Assembly: GCF_001578885.1 (NCBI RefSeq)
Contig: NZ_KQ969495.1
Coordinates: 1,099,123 to 1,163,122, forward strand
Length of the DNA stretch: 64,000 nucleotides
Direction: 5' to 3'
Origin: Streptococcus sp. DD12
GTDB lineage: Bacteria; Bacillota; Bacilli; Lactobacillales; Streptococcaceae
In this document: piece by piece, positions 10,753 to 18,793 of the stretch
How positions within the stretch are numbered: the stretch's first letter is position 1
How the letters are laid out: the number at the start of each line of letters is the position of its first letter
The notes under the pieces: model-generated
Database searches by the model: none
The model's input: only the letters and a program-made list of their open reading frames with translations
What the model was told of the DNA's origin: nothing
Translations under genes and position numbers: made by a program

Positions 10753-11859
10753 CTAAAAATCTGTAAAGATGGACTGAAGCTCATCCGTCATTGAGATCCA
10801 GTCATCTCGGTGAATCAAGACGCCTTTTGGGCTAGCCGACTGGAGCATATCCTTGATCGCTGCTTGGCCAAACTGCACGCGCCCTTTCCCTAGAATCCGG
10901 CCCTTGCTATCACACACCGTCACAATATCGTGATAGCTAAAACCACCTGAGACTTGGCTGACCCCCGATAACAGTAAGCTCTTGCCGTGGCCCACCAAGG
11001 CATCCGCGGCTCCCTCGTCAACCACGACTTGCCCTTGACTTTGTGCATAAAAAGCCAGCCATTGCTTTTGGGTCTTTAGTCCCTTTTTTCGGGCTTCAAA
11101 CAGCGTGCCATCACCCTGTTGTGTGGCAGCCTCGATGAGCGCATCGGGCTTTAAGGACGAGCAAATGTAGACCGGAACGCCTGACTGCGTGGCGATAACA
11201 GCTGCCCTTAGCTTGGTCAACATGCCACCGGTTCCATTAGCAGAACCGCTCCCACCAGCCATAGCCACCACGGTAGTATCGATTTCCTTGACCTTATCCA
11301 ATCGTTTGGCTGTCGGGTCCTTGGCTGGATTTGCCGTATAGAGACCATCAACATCAGTTAAAAGTACCAACAAATCCGCCTGAACCATGGCAGCAACCTG
11401 CGCACTTAAGGTATCGTTATCTCCGACCTTGATTTCCTCAATAGCGATACTGTCATTTTCATTGATAATAGGAATGGCGCCACGGCTCAGCAAAACTTCC
11501 ATCGCTTGATGGGCATTTTTATAACGTCTACGGTCATGGAAGTCATCCTGGGTCAGCAAAATCTGCGCCGAAACAATCTCTCTTAACAGGAGGTTGGTGG
11601 TATACTCTTCCAGCAAGAGTCCTTGACCGACAGCTGCCGCCGCTTGCTTATTGGCCACTTTGAGCGGTCGCTTTTTAAACCCCAGAGAAGAAAAGCCTGC
11701 TGCAATGGCCCCTGACGACACTAAAACCAAGTCATGCCCCGCCTCATGCAAGACCGCTAACTGATTGGTGATGGCCTTGATTTTCTGCCGAGAGATACTC
11801 CCATCGGGGTTGGTCAAAGAAGATGTCCCTACTTTAAAAACGATACGCTGGTGCCCCAT
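10753..11859 (-). CDS. proB: Glutamate 5-kinase
   Basis: 368 aa. It phosphorylates glutamate to gamma-glutamyl phosphate, the committed and usually proline-inhibited step. The amino-acid kinase domain ([49 protein letters not shown]) is followed by a C-terminal PUA domain (from about residue 275). First gene of the pro operon. No T-box is visible in the short leader. Confidence 0.97.
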   Translation of the reverse strand: MGHQRIVFKVGTSSLTNPDGSISRQKIKAITNQLAVLHEAGHDLVLVSSGAIAAGFSSLGFKKRPLKVANKQAAAAVGQGLLLEEYTTNLLLREIVSAQILLTQDDFHDRRRYKNAHQAMEVLLSRGAIPIINENDSIAIEEIKVGDNDTLSAQVAAMVQADLLVLLTDVDGLYTANPAKDPTAKRLDKVKEIDTTVVAMAGGSGSANGTGGMLTKLRAAVIATQSGVPVYICSSLKPDALIEAATQQGDGTLFEARKKGLKTQKQWLAFYAQSQGQVVVDEGAADALVGHGKSLLLSGVSQVSGGFSYHDIVTVCDSKGRILGKGRVQFGQAAIKDMLQSASPKGVLIHRDDWISMTDELQSIFTDF

Positions 11860-11889
11860 GTCTTGCCTCTTTCTTTTTGTCTTCCTACT

Positions 11890-11898
11890 AGTATACCA
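11890..11898 (-). promoter_or_regulatory. Extended -10 promoter of proBAC
   Basis: TG-G-TATACT on the minus strand, giving a leader of about 24 nt before proB. The -35 region is A/T-rich without a clear hexamer. Confidence 0.55.
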
Positions 11899-11998
11899 TG
11901 AAAAGTAAAAAAATAATCTTAATATCTATTTTTATACCCTCATAGCGGTAAAAAGCCACTTATCCCTTACCTCAGGACCTTCGTTTTCTAATGACAAA

Positions 11999-12025
11999 GA
12001 GACTGCCCCTTTCATGGGCAGTCTC
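11999..12025. terminator. Hairpin after patB
   Basis: Perfect 10-bp stem GAGACTGCCC/GGGCAGTCTC downstream of the patB stop. The T-tract on the minus strand is weak (TCTTTGTC), so termination may be partial. Confidence 0.6.
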
Positions 12026-12056
12026 CTTGTTTTTGCTATTTTTTATGCTAGTCAGC

Positions 12057-13220
12057 TCAGGTATTTTCAAAAACACGCACCAAGCGATTCAGTGCTTCGT
12101 CCAGAATACGCGTAGGAGTGGCTACATTGAGGCGCAAGTGTTGGCGCCCTTCCTTACCAAAGGTAGCCCCATCATTGAGCACCAACTTGGCCTCATAACG
12201 TACCTTCTCGAGAAGGTCTTGATGGTCTAGACCATAGGCTGAAAAATCCAGCCAAACCAAGTAGGTGCCTTCTGGTTTCATCACAGCTATCTTGGTGTCT
12301 TTTAGCCGGTCACTCACCAAGTCCACATGCTTTTCCACCAATTCCTTAAACTCTAAGAGCCAAGGCAACCCTTCTCGGAAAGCATTTTCCGTTCCTAAAA
12401 GCCCCAAGGTTGAAATTTCGTGTTGGTTATTAGCCAGAACCTGCTTTTGAAAACGCGCCCGTAAGTCAGGGTTCTCAATCAAGGCAAAACTATTTTTAAT
12501 GCCTGCTAAATTGAAGGTTTTGGTCGCACTCGATAAGACAATGGTGAAATCTTTAAAGTCAGAAGACAAGGTATTAAAGCTGTGGTGTTTGTGCCCAAAC
12601 AAGGCCAAGTCTTGGTGAATCTCATCTGAGACCAAGATAACCCCATGTTTGCGACAGAGGTCACCGATGCGTCTTAATTCCTCTTCCGACCAGACACGTC
12701 CTCCAGGATTATGCGGGCTACACAAAACATAAACTTTAACGGCCTGCTCCACCAAATCTTTTTCAAGTTGGTCAAAATCAATCTCAAAATGCCCCTGTCT
12801 TTCCACTAGTGAATTCGTCACCAACTGACGTTGGTTGAGGGTCACCGTGCGAGCAAAAGGAGGGTAAACAGGCGTATTGATCAAAATGGCTTCACCAGGT
12901 TTCGAAAACGCCTGAATTGCCACTCCGATGGCTGGAACAACCCCAGAGATAAAGACAATCGCTTCTTTAGTGACCTCGTAACCGTGTTGCTCTTTTTCCC
13001 AGTCAATAACAGCCTGATAAAGGCTTTCTCTGGCGACAGGATAGCCATACACTTGGTAGGACCGCAATTCATCGAGGGCAGCATTGAACTCTGGATAGAC
13101 CTCAAAATCCATATCCGCTACCCACAAAGGCAAAACTTCCGCATCCTTTTGACTTTCTTGCCACTTGTAAGAATTGGTCCGAATACGATCTGGTAGGGTT
13201 GTGAAATCATATTTTCCCAT
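12057..13220 (-). CDS. patB: PLP-dependent C-S lyase, MalY/PatB family
   Basis: 387 aa. A class-I/II aminotransferase-fold PLP enzyme of the MalY/PatB type, which cleaves the C-S bond of cystathionine or cysteine to give homocysteine or H2S plus pyruvate and ammonia. The N-terminus PLWVADMDFE and VYGYP are diagnostic. SDEIHQDLALFG is the cofactor contact, and SATKTFNLAGI holds the PLP lysine. In oral streptococci the orthologue (Lcd) is an H2S-forming cysteine desulfhydrase. It lies 10 nt downstream of metC, under the same MET-box. Confidence 0.93.
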   Translation of the reverse strand: MGKYDFTTLPDRIRTNSYKWQESQKDAEVLPLWVADMDFEVYPEFNAALDELRSYQVYGYPVARESLYQAVIDWEKEQHGYEVTKEAIVFISGVVPAIGVAIQAFSKPGEAILINTPVYPPFARTVTLNQRQLVTNSLVERQGHFEIDFDQLEKDLVEQAVKVYVLCSPHNPGGRVWSEEELRRIGDLCRKHGVILVSDEIHQDLALFGHKHHSFNTLSSDFKDFTIVLSSATKTFNLAGIKNSFALIENPDLRARFQKQVLANNQHEISTLGLLGTENAFREGLPWLLEFKELVEKHVDLVSDRLKDTKIAVMKPEGTYLVWLDFSAYGLDHQDLLEKVRYEAKLVLNDGATFGKEGRQHLRLNVATPTRILDEALNRLVRVFENT

Positions 13221-13230
13221 AGGCTACCTC

Positions 13231-14325
13231 CTAAGCTTCCAAGGCGTTTTGTAAATCTGCAATCAAGTCACTGGCATCCTCAATCCCGATGGATAAACGC
13301 AACAAATCATCGGTCAAGCCATACGAAGCTCTCACCTCTGCTGGAATATCCGCATGGGTTTGAGTCGTTGGGTAGGTAATCAAGCTCTCCACCCCGCCAA
13401 GACTCTCTGCAAAGGTGAAGACCCGCAGACGGTTCAAGATATCTGGAATCCGCCCCTCGTCAGCAACTTTAAAGGAAATCATGCCCCCCTTACCAGTGTA
13501 AAGGACTTCCTTGACCGCAGGACTAGCCTCTAGAAAAGCAACCACTGCCTTGGCGTTCTCGCTGGATTTTTCCATTCTGATTTTCAAAGTCTTCAAGCCC
13601 CGCATCAGCATGTAGGAATCAAAAGGTGACAAGTTAGGACCTGTTGTGTTGAGGTCATAAAGCAACTGAGCGTGAATATCAGGGTCATCTGTCACCACCA
13701 CGCCCGCTAAAACGTCATTGTGACCTGACAAGTACTTGGTCGCAGAGTGTAAGACCACATCAGCGCCTAGTGGGATTGGGGTTTGGTAAACAGGACTGTA
13801 GAAGGTATTGTCCACCACCAATTTTGCCCCGTTCGCATGGGCTTTTTCTGCTACTTTTTCAATATCAAATTCTACCATCAAGGGGTTGGTTGGTGTTTCA
13901 AGATAGACAATATCTGTCTCCTGCGTGATAGCCGCCAGCAGCTCATCTTCGGTATTGTGATAGGTAAAACTAAAGCGCCCTTGTTTTTCCATATCGTTAA
14001 ACCAACGGAAAGAGCCTCCGTAGAGGTCGCGACAGGCCACCACCTTGCTACCGACTGGGAAATATTCCATAGCCAGTACAATGGCACTCATGCCAGAGCT
14101 CGTTGCAATAGCAAAACGCGCCTTTTCAATGGCTGCTAGGGTTTTCTCCAAAGTCGCTCGTGTCGGATTTTTCGTACGTGTGTAATCATAGCCTGTCGAT
14201 TTACCAAACTCAGGGTGTTGATAAGTCGTTGAAAAATACAGGGGTGCTGTCAAAGCCCCCGTAACCTCGTCTGAATTAATCCCTGCATGGGCCAAAATGG
14301 TATCTAATTGGTATTCCTCAGTCAT
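13231..14325 (-). CDS. metC: Trans-sulfuration enzyme (cystathionine gamma-synthase / beta-lyase family)
   Basis: 364 aa. Cys/Met-metabolism PLP family: YDYTRTKNPTR near the N-terminus, the DNTFYSP loop, HSATKYLSGHND with the PLP lysine, and LGGVESLITYPTTQTHA at the C-terminus. Sequence alone cannot separate cystathionine gamma-synthase (MetB) from beta-lyase (MetC); with patB beside it a MetB/MetC pair is plausible. An upstream ATG (14331) directly abuts the AGGAGG SD, so the second ATG at 14325, with 6-nt spacing, is the better start. Confidence 0.9.
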   Translation of the reverse strand: MTEEYQLDTILAHAGINSDEVTGALTAPLYFSTTYQHPEFGKSTGYDYTRTKNPTRATLEKTLAAIEKARFAIATSSGMSAIVLAMEYFPVGSKVVACRDLYGGSFRWFNDMEKQGRFSFTYHNTEDELLAAITQETDIVYLETPTNPLMVEFDIEKVAEKAHANGAKLVVDNTFYSPVYQTPIPLGADVVLHSATKYLSGHNDVLAGVVVTDDPDIHAQLLYDLNTTGPNLSPFDSYMLMRGLKTLKIRMEKSSENAKAVVAFLEASPAVKEVLYTGKGGMISFKVADEGRIPDILNRLRVFTFAESLGGVESLITYPTTQTHADIPAEVRASYGLTDDLLRLSIGIEDASDLIADLQNALEA

Positions 14326-14351
14326 AAACATCCTCCTTGGTCTTTCCCTCT

Positions 14352-14357
14352 ATTTTA
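14352..14357 (-). promoter_or_regulatory. -10 box of metC-patB
   Basis: TAAAAT on the minus strand with no recognisable -35 at the right distance, as expected for an activator-dependent promoter. The MET-box centre lies about 65 nt upstream of the implied start. Confidence 0.5.
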
Positions 14358-14401
14358 GCACTATTTGACAGGGCGAGGCTTTGGATTTTACTAGGGCTAG
14401 C

Positions 14402-14418
14402 TATAGTTTGAAACTATA
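14402..14418. promoter_or_regulatory. MET-box (MtaR/MetR operator) upstream of metC-patB
   Basis: Perfect 17-nt palindrome TATAGTTTGAAACTATA. It matches the published streptococcal MET-box bound by the LysR-type methionine regulator MtaR (MetR), as I recall the consensus. Its distance of about -65 from the predicted transcription start is the classic LysR position. Confidence 0.85.
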
Positions 14419-14420
14419 AC

Positions 14421-14460
14421 AAAAAAAGCAAGCTTGACCAACCACTAGCCAAGCTCGCTA
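14421..14460 (-). terminator. Intrinsic terminator of murJ
   Basis: AGC-AGCTTG-type stem with a loop containing CCAACCACTA, followed by seven T on the minus strand. It separates murJ from the metC promoter. Confidence 0.8.
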
Positions 14461-14477
14461 TTCATAAAGCATTCTTT

Positions 14478-16100
14478 TTAGAGATGGAAACGGTCTCTCA
14501 AGGCTTGTGCCCGACTGCCCAAGAGTTTATCCGCTGCATGTGTTTTCAAGGCCAAATACCCATACACAAGGATACCGATAGCACCAATAAGGGCCACTTG
14601 CAGACCACCTCCCAAACGCGTAGCTGGTAACAGCAAGGTCAAGCCCCAGTTGATTGGCAAAATCACTAGCGTCATCACAGCTGTCATTAGGAGGATTAAT
14701 AAAATTTGCCGCCAAATCAGGCGCCGATTAAAGTGGGTCACGCGCTGCATCTGTTTGTACATGAGCACAATAGGTACCGTCAGACCAATCGCTGTCGCCA
14801 AAATGGGACCATAGGCTTCTAAAAAGACAATGGCTGGCACTTGCAAGATCAGTTTAACCACAAGCCCATAAACAAAATACAAAATCGCTTTGCGGTTTTC
14901 AAAGAGGGCCTGCAACATCGGAGCAATCATGGAGTATAGGGCCAAGAAGATAACCTGAACCAGCGAGGCAACAAATAGCATCAAGGCCAAATCGGATGGC
15001 AAGCCATAAAAAATAGTATACAAAGGGCGAGCCAAGACCAAGGCCCCAAAAATAGCAGGGACCAACACCACCAAAAGCATCTGAAAGGTATTAATAATCA
15101 ACCGCGCACAGGCATGAAAGTCTTTGTTAACAAAGTTCTGGGTCAACAAGGGAATTCCCGCCCCAGCGATAGAAGTTGCCACAGCAATCAAAATCATCGT
15201 CACCTTAGATGGATTTGAGGTCATATAGGCAAACTGCACCTGCAAGTCTTTTTGACTATAGGTCGTCATAAAGGACATGACATTAGAAAAGGTCAGCTGG
15301 TCAATAATTTGGAAAATTTGAATGGCCGCCCCTGTGATGATGAAAGGAATGGCTTCACGAATGGTTTCCAAAATCAGACGGTTAGCGCTCAGGCTGATAT
15401 TTTCCGGCTTTGGTCCAAAAATCGCCACCAGCATGCCCTTGCGCCAAAGATAGTAGAAAAGGACTCCAAAACTGGCCAGCATCCCAATAAAGGCTGCAAA
15501 TGTTGATTGCGTCACAGCAGTCAGGTAATTTCCAGAACCAATCTGCATGATATAAAAGGTGGCTAAAAGCATCCAGATAACTCGGATGACCTGCTCACAA
15601 ATCTGGCTGACGGCATAGGGTTTTAAATCATTAAAACCTTGGAAATAACCGCGCAGCACACTCATGCAGGGAAATATCAAGACAGCCGGGGCCAAACTGT
15701 GCATGACGGGGATGAGGTCATCACCACCGCCGCTCATCCGTGATAGGGCAGGGGAAAAGAGATACATAATCACAGCAAATATGGCACCCAGTCCCAGCAT
15801 AAAGGTCAAAATTTTTCGAATCAGATAAAAGCTGGTCGCTTCTTGCCCCAGGGTATTGTACTTGGAAACCTGCTTGGCTACAGCCACGGGAATTCCAGCG
15901 GTAGAAATCAGTAGAAAAAGGGCATAGATATTGTAGCCCATTCCAAAAAGCGCATTTCCTTGGGCACCGTATTTTCCCATCCACATATACCAAGGGATGA
16001 TATAAAGCGCTCCCAAAAGTCGGCTGATAAAATTAGCGGCAGTCAGCCAGGCTGTCCCCCGCAACATGGTTTGTTCTTGAGTTTGTCCTTGTTCAGGCAT
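14478..16100 (-). CDS. murJ: Lipid II flippase MurJ/YtgP (MOP-superfamily exporter)
   Basis: 540 aa with about 14 hydrophobic segments. A polysaccharide-type MOP/MATE flippase: MLRGTAWLTAANFISRLLGA at the start and LRGYFQGFNDLKPYAVSQI internally. In S. pneumoniae and S. pyogenes the orthologue YtgP is the functional MurJ, flipping lipid II across the membrane for wall synthesis. Its place next to murE, as in pneumococcus, supports this. Transcribed divergently from murE. Confidence 0.92.
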   Translation of the reverse strand: MPEQGQTQEQTMLRGTAWLTAANFISRLLGALYIIPWYMWMGKYGAQGNALFGMGYNIYALFLLISTAGIPVAVAKQVSKYNTLGQEATSFYLIRKILTFMLGLGAIFAVIMYLFSPALSRMSGGGDDLIPVMHSLAPAVLIFPCMSVLRGYFQGFNDLKPYAVSQICEQVIRVIWMLLATFYIMQIGSGNYLTAVTQSTFAAFIGMLASFGVLFYYLWRKGMLVAIFGPKPENISLSANRLILETIREAIPFIITGAAIQIFQIIDQLTFSNVMSFMTTYSQKDLQVQFAYMTSNPSKVTMILIAVATSIAGAGIPLLTQNFVNKDFHACARLIINTFQMLLVVLVPAIFGALVLARPLYTIFYGLPSDLALMLFVASLVQVIFLALYSMIAPMLQALFENRKAILYFVYGLVVKLILQVPAIVFLEAYGPILATAIGLTVPIVLMYKQMQRVTHFNRRLIWRQILLILLMTAVMTLVILPINWGLTLLLPATRLGGGLQVALIGAIGILVYGYLALKTHAADKLLGSRAQALRDRFHL

Positions 16101-16153
16101 AGCCTTCTTTCTCCTGTCTTAGTATCAGTTTATTATAAACTTTTCAGTGCGAC

Positions 16154-16182
16154 TTGTAAAACCTTTTTGAAAAGACTAAAAT
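16154..16182 (+). promoter_or_regulatory. Promoter of murE, 6 nt from its start codon
   Basis: TTGTAA (16154-16159), 17-nt spacer, TAAAAT (16177-16182). The -10 ends 6 nt before the murE ATG, so the mRNA should begin at or very near the ATG. Confidence 0.7.
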
Positions 16183-16188
16183 AAGAGT

Positions 16189-17637
16189 ATGATTACGATT
16201 GAAACCGCTTTGCGAATCCTTAAAGACGACCACAATTTCCGAGAAGTGATTAAGGCTGGTCACTACCACTTCAACGCCTCTGGTAAAAGCTTTACCAAGC
16301 TGTCTTACGATAGCCGAACCTGTGATGGGGAAACACTCTTTTTTGTCAAAGGGGCCAATTTCAAGAAGGCTTTTTTGGACAAGGCAGTTGAACAGGGGCT
16401 GACCTACTATGTGTCTGAGGTGGACTACGAGGTCGCTATTCCTGTTATCCTGGTCAATGATATCAAGCAGGCCATGAGCCTCATTGCTATGGCTTTTTAC
16501 GATAGGCCACAAGACAAGTTAAAACTGATTGGTTTTACAGGTACCAAAGGCAAGACCACCGCTGCTTATTTTGCCTATCATATTCTCAAGGAAAACCATA
16601 AGCCAGCCATGCTATCAACCATGCAAACCACTCTGGATGGCGAACATTTTTTCAAATCAGAATTGACCACACCTGAGAGCCTAGACCTCTTTGCCATGAT
16701 GGCTCAAGCCGTCGCAAACGGGATGACACATCTTATTATGGAGGTTTCCAGCCAAGCTTACCTGGTCAAACGTGTCTATGGACTAACCTTTGATGTCGGG
16801 ATTTTTCTCAACATTAGCCCTGACCACATCGGGCCAATCGAACACCCCACTTTTGAGGACTATTTCTATCACAAACGGCAACTATTAGAGAATGCCCGCT
16901 ACACCATTGTCAACCAAGGGATGGCTCATTTTGACCTCCTCAAAGAGCAAGTCCAGGAGAAACCACACGCTTTTTACGGTAAGGGGTCAGACAATGCCGT
17001 GACCGACAGCCAGGCCTTATCCTTCACCCTTACTGGCTCACTAGCAGGTACTTACAGCCTCCAGCTATTGGGCGACTTTAACCAAGAAAATGCGGTCGCT
17101 GCTGCCCTAGCCTGTCACAAACTGGGGGCTAGTCAAGCGGCTATTCAAGCTGGCATTGCCAAAACGACTGTCCCTGGACGCATGGAGATTTTGACCGCTA
17201 CAAACGGGGCGCGCATCTTTGTTGACTATGCTCATAATGGTATCAGCCTAGAAAGTCTTATCTCAGTGGTCGAGCCACATCATCAGGGCCGCATCAGCCT
17301 CATCATCGGCTCAACAGGCAACAAGGCTGAAAGTCGCCGCAAGGATTTTGCCGATGTCATCAATGCGCATCCCCAGCTGGCTGTCATCCTGACTGCTGAT
17401 GACCCTAATAGAGAAGACCCTGCAGCCATCGCTCAAGAAATTGCCAGCCACATCACACGGCCAGTCACCATCGAAGTCGACCGTGAAAAAGCTATTCAAC
17501 TCGGGGTGTCGCAACTTCACCAGCCAGAAGATGCCCTCATCATTGCTGGAAAAGGGGCAGATGCCTTTCAAATCGTCAATGGCCAGCGTGTCGCCTACCC
17601 TGGGGATGCTCAAGTTGCCAGAACTTACTTGCACTAA
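16189..17637 (+). CDS. murE: UDP-MurNAc-L-Ala-D-Glu:L-lysine ligase
   Basis: 482 aa. Adds L-lysine as the third residue of the peptidoglycan stem peptide, using ATP. Three Mur-ligase domains: N-terminal UDP-binding ([16 protein letters not shown]), central ATPase with P-loop [10 protein letters not shown] and [18 protein letters not shown]-terminal domain with [10 protein letters not shown]. The amino-acid specificity motif is DDPNREDP, the DDPN form of L-lysine enzymes rather than the DNPR of meso-DAP enzymes. Translation probably starts without an SD (see promoter). It pairs with murJ across the divergent promoter region. Confidence 0.97.
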   Translation: MITIETALRILKDDHNFREVIKAGHYHFNASGKSFTKLSYDSRTCDGETLFFVKGANFKKAFLDKAVEQGLTYYVSEVDYEVAIPVILVNDIKQAMSLIAMAFYDRPQDKLKLIGFTGTKGKTTAAYFAYHILKENHKPAMLSTMQTTLDGEHFFKSELTTPESLDLFAMMAQAVANGMTHLIMEVSSQAYLVKRVYGLTFDVGIFLNISPDHIGPIEHPTFEDYFYHKRQLLENARYTIVNQGMAHFDLLKEQVQEKPHAFYGKGSDNAVTDSQALSFTLTGSLAGTYSLQLLGDFNQENAVAAALACHKLGASQAAIQAGIAKTTVPGRMEILTATNGARIFVDYAHNGISLESLISVVEPHHQGRISLIIGSTGNKAESRRKDFADVINAHPQLAVILTADDPNREDPAAIAQEIASHITRPVTIEVDREKAIQLGVSQLHQPEDALIIAGKGADAFQIVNGQRVAYPGDAQVARTYLH

Positions 17638-17755
17638 ACCCTTGCCTTTTCAGCTCCCTAGCTGGAGGGCTTTTTCGTTTAGTTTAGACCCAAGACAGCT
17701 AGCCTCTCTTGTCTGACACTAGCTTTCATAGCTAGCTCCCAGCATTCGACCAAGC

Positions 17756-17783
17756 AAAAAAGGAAGCCCTAGCTTCCTTTTTT
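17756..17783. terminator. Bidirectional terminator between murE and scrK
   Basis: AAAAAAGGAAGC / GCTTCCTTTTTT palindrome between convergent genes. A weaker G/C hairpin followed by T5 (about 17651-17675) lies closer to the murE stop. Confidence 0.9.
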
Positions 17784-17788
17784 CTTGT

Positions 17789-18670
17789 TTAGCGTTCAGA
17801 TACCTTTTTAGCCAAGGCAAAGTTTCCGAGAGTCGCAGAACCGTTGCCTGACACAGCAGGTGTGACAATGTACTCTTTGACATCAGGAACTGGCAAGTAA
17901 TCATTGAGCAAGACAGCGAATTTTTCTCGCACACGGTTGAGCATGTGTTCTTGCGCCATAACGCCACCACCAAAGACAATAACTTGAGGCCGGTACAAGA
18001 CAGTCGCTTGGACTGCAGCTTGGGCAATGTAATAAGCTTGAATATCCCAAACCTCTGAGTTTTGTTCAATGTTTTCCCCACGAATCCCTGTCCGAGCTTC
18101 CAAGGAAGGCCCTGCAGCTAAACCTTCCAAACAACCTCTGTGGAAAGGACACGTGCCTGAAAATTCATTGGCAACATCTTGTGGATGTGGTGCCACATAG
18201 ACGTGACCAGCCTCAGTATGGCCAACACCACCGATAAATTCACCTTTTTGGATGGCACCAGCACCGATACCTGTCCCAATGGTATAGTAAACCAAGCTAT
18301 CCACACCCTTGCGAACCAAGCTCTCACCGTAGGCTGACGAGTTAACATCCGTCGTAAAGTAGAAAGGCAGATTGAAATCCTTAGCAATCAGGCCTAAAAG
18401 GTCCACGTGCGCCCAGTGTTCTTTTGGTGTGCTCGTGATAAATCCATAGGTTTGTGAGTTTTGGTCAACATCGATCGGTCCAAAAGACCCAACAGCGATA
18501 CCAACCAAATCAGCTTCATAACGCTTGAAAAATTCCACCGTGCGTTCGATGGTTTCATAAGGGGTAGTGGTCGGAAATTGTGTCTTTTCGACAATGTTAA
18601 AGTTCTCATCACCGACTGCACAGACAAACTTTGTGCCACCAGCTTCCAAACTACCATACAACTTTGCCAT
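17789..18670 (-). CDS. scrK: Fructokinase (ROK family)
   Basis: 293 aa. Phosphorylates the fructose released by ScrB from sucrose-6-phosphate. ROK-type: YGSLEAGGTKFVCAVG N-terminal phosphate loop, TIGTGIGAGAI, the zinc-site segment HTEAGHVYV with CPFHRGCLEGLAAGP, and PQVIVFGGGVM. It is downstream of scrA on the same strand but has its own promoter behind a hairpin. Confidence 0.96.
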   Translation of the reverse strand: MAKLYGSLEAGGTKFVCAVGDENFNIVEKTQFPTTTPYETIERTVEFFKRYEADLVGIAVGSFGPIDVDQNSQTYGFITSTPKEHWAHVDLLGLIAKDFNLPFYFTTDVNSSAYGESLVRKGVDSLVYYTIGTGIGAGAIQKGEFIGGVGHTEAGHVYVAPHPQDVANEFSGTCPFHRGCLEGLAAGPSLEARTGIRGENIEQNSEVWDIQAYYIAQAAVQATVLYRPQVIVFGGGVMAQEHMLNRVREKFAVLLNDYLPVPDVKEYIVTPAVSGNGSATLGNFALAKKVSER

Positions 18671-18705
18671 AATCGTCTCCTTGTTTTATCATATGTCTTT
18701 TATAA

Positions 18706-18734
18706 ATTATAGCGAATAGCGCCTCTAAAAGCAA
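18706..18734 (-). promoter_or_regulatory. Promoter of scrK
   Basis: TTGCTT (18729-18734), 17-nt spacer, TATAAT (18706-18711) on the minus strand. The -35 hexamer lies inside the 3' arm of the scrA terminator-like hairpin. Confidence 0.6.
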
Positions 18735-18766
18735 GAAGGCCCATGTTTTCACAAGGCCCCTTGCTG
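18730..18766 (-). terminator. Terminator-like hairpin between scrA and scrK
   Basis: AGCAAG...CTTGCT with inner GGCC/GGCC, followed by TTTT on the minus strand. It probably lowers read-through from scrA into scrK. Confidence 0.55.
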
Positions 18767-18793
18767 TATTATGTACTATATGTTTTTTAAGAA

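Noticed and set aside
11860..11998. Proline T-box before proB
   Set aside because: The leader implied by the -10 at 11890 is about 24 nt, too short, and lacks the T-box sequence.
13783..14139. 118-codon plus-strand frame opposite metC
   Set aside because: Antisense shadow of a well-supported PLP-enzyme gene, with no SD or promoter.
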